A program made the translations under genes and the position numbers. A DNA stretch of 5,625 nucleotides from JAAXTT01 sp964530215. GTDB lineage: Bacteria > Bacillota > Desulfotomaculia > Desulfotomaculales > Desulfocucumaceae. The DNA is taken from NCBI GenBank assembly GCA_964530215.1, contig CAZHAJ010000125.1, forward strand, positions 1 through 5,625, read 5' to 3'. Position 1 is the stretch's first letter. Every line of letters starts with the position of its first letter. Positions 5,491-5,625 of this stretch are shown in pieces. The notes beneath the pieces were generated by a model. It saw only the letters and a list, made by a program, of their open reading frames with translations, had not been told where the DNA came from and searched no databases.

Positions 5491-5625
5491 ATGAGTAAAA
5501 AATTAACCAAATCAATTTTGGTTGTTTTTTTAACTGCCGTGTTTTTTAACGGAGTAGTAGGAGCATTGGCCGGTGAGGACCAGACAAAAAAAACTCTTTA
5601 CACTGTTAAACCTGGTGATAACCTT
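5491..5625 (+). CDS. Secreted LysM-domain protein, 5' part only
   Basis: The frame from ATG 5491 is open for 45 codons and runs off the window. Residues 1-27 form a classic Sec signal peptide: basic start MSKKLTK, hydrophobic core ILVVFLTAVFFNGVVG, and an ALA cleavage site followed by GEDQ. After a short linker, LYTVKPGDNL (36-45) matches the opening of a LysM peptidoglycan/chitin-oligomer-binding domain, which normally runs about 45 residues. The protein is therefore exported and probably binds the cell wall. What follows LysM (hydrolase, 3D or SLH domain, more LysM repeats) is out of view, so the activity cannot be named. It is separated from cobalamin synthesis by a terminator and has its own ribosome site, so it is a different transcription unit. 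Confidence 0.85.
   Translation, partial: MSKKLTKSILVVFLTAVFFNGVVGALAGEDQTKKTLYTVKPGDNL

Noticed and set aside
5474..5491. Leader peptide from ATG 5474
   Set aside because: It stops after six codons and merely covers the LysM ribosome site, so there is no support for translation.

Overview
The window is the 3' part of an anaerobic (early cobalt insertion) cobalamin biosynthesis operon. It is followed by a repeat-rich intergenic region with a 10-N assembly gap, then the start of an unrelated secreted LysM protein gene. By eye the base composition is AT-leaning. The strong purine-rich ribosome sites, GTG starts, gene set and Gram-positive-type LysM export protein fit an anaerobic Firmicute of the Clostridia/Peptococcaceae type. 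That assignment is inferred from gene content and style, not from a database match.

Layout. Positions 1-71 hold the last codons of an upstream gene, probably cbiT. Then come seven tightly packed plus-strand genes: cbiL (61-798), cbiF (795-1550), cbiG (1547-2635), cbiH (start placed at GTG 2602, to 3318), cbiJ (3315-4079), a short-form cbiX (4108-4473) and cbiC (4473-5093). Stop and start codons overlap at almost every junction (ATGA or TGATG), so translation is probably coupled. The only gap is 28 bases before cbiX, which has its own strong ribosome site.

Together the genes cover most of corrin ring construction. CbiX inserts cobalt into sirohydrochlorin, CbiL methylates C20, and CbiH methylates C17 with ring contraction. 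CbiF methylates C11, CbiG opens the lactone and releases acetaldehyde, CbiJ reduces the ring, and CbiC moves the C11 methyl to C12 to give cobyrinate. CbiD, CbiE and CbiA are not in view. CbiT is at best represented by its last residues.

Positions 5094-5490 contain no credible gene. In order they hold a degenerate heptamer tandem repeat (5128-5155) and two copies of a roughly 100-base direct repeat on either side of the N gap (5210-5312 and 5323-5446). The first copy carries a textbook intrinsic terminator that would end the cbi operon. The second carries a damaged version of it and ends in a perfect 18-bp-arm palindrome (5407-5446) that overlaps a candidate promoter. From 5491 to the window end is the signal peptide and first LysM residues of a truncated exported protein.

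The cobalamin genes look ordinary. The least explained part is the duplicated terminator/palindrome element and the gap inside it.
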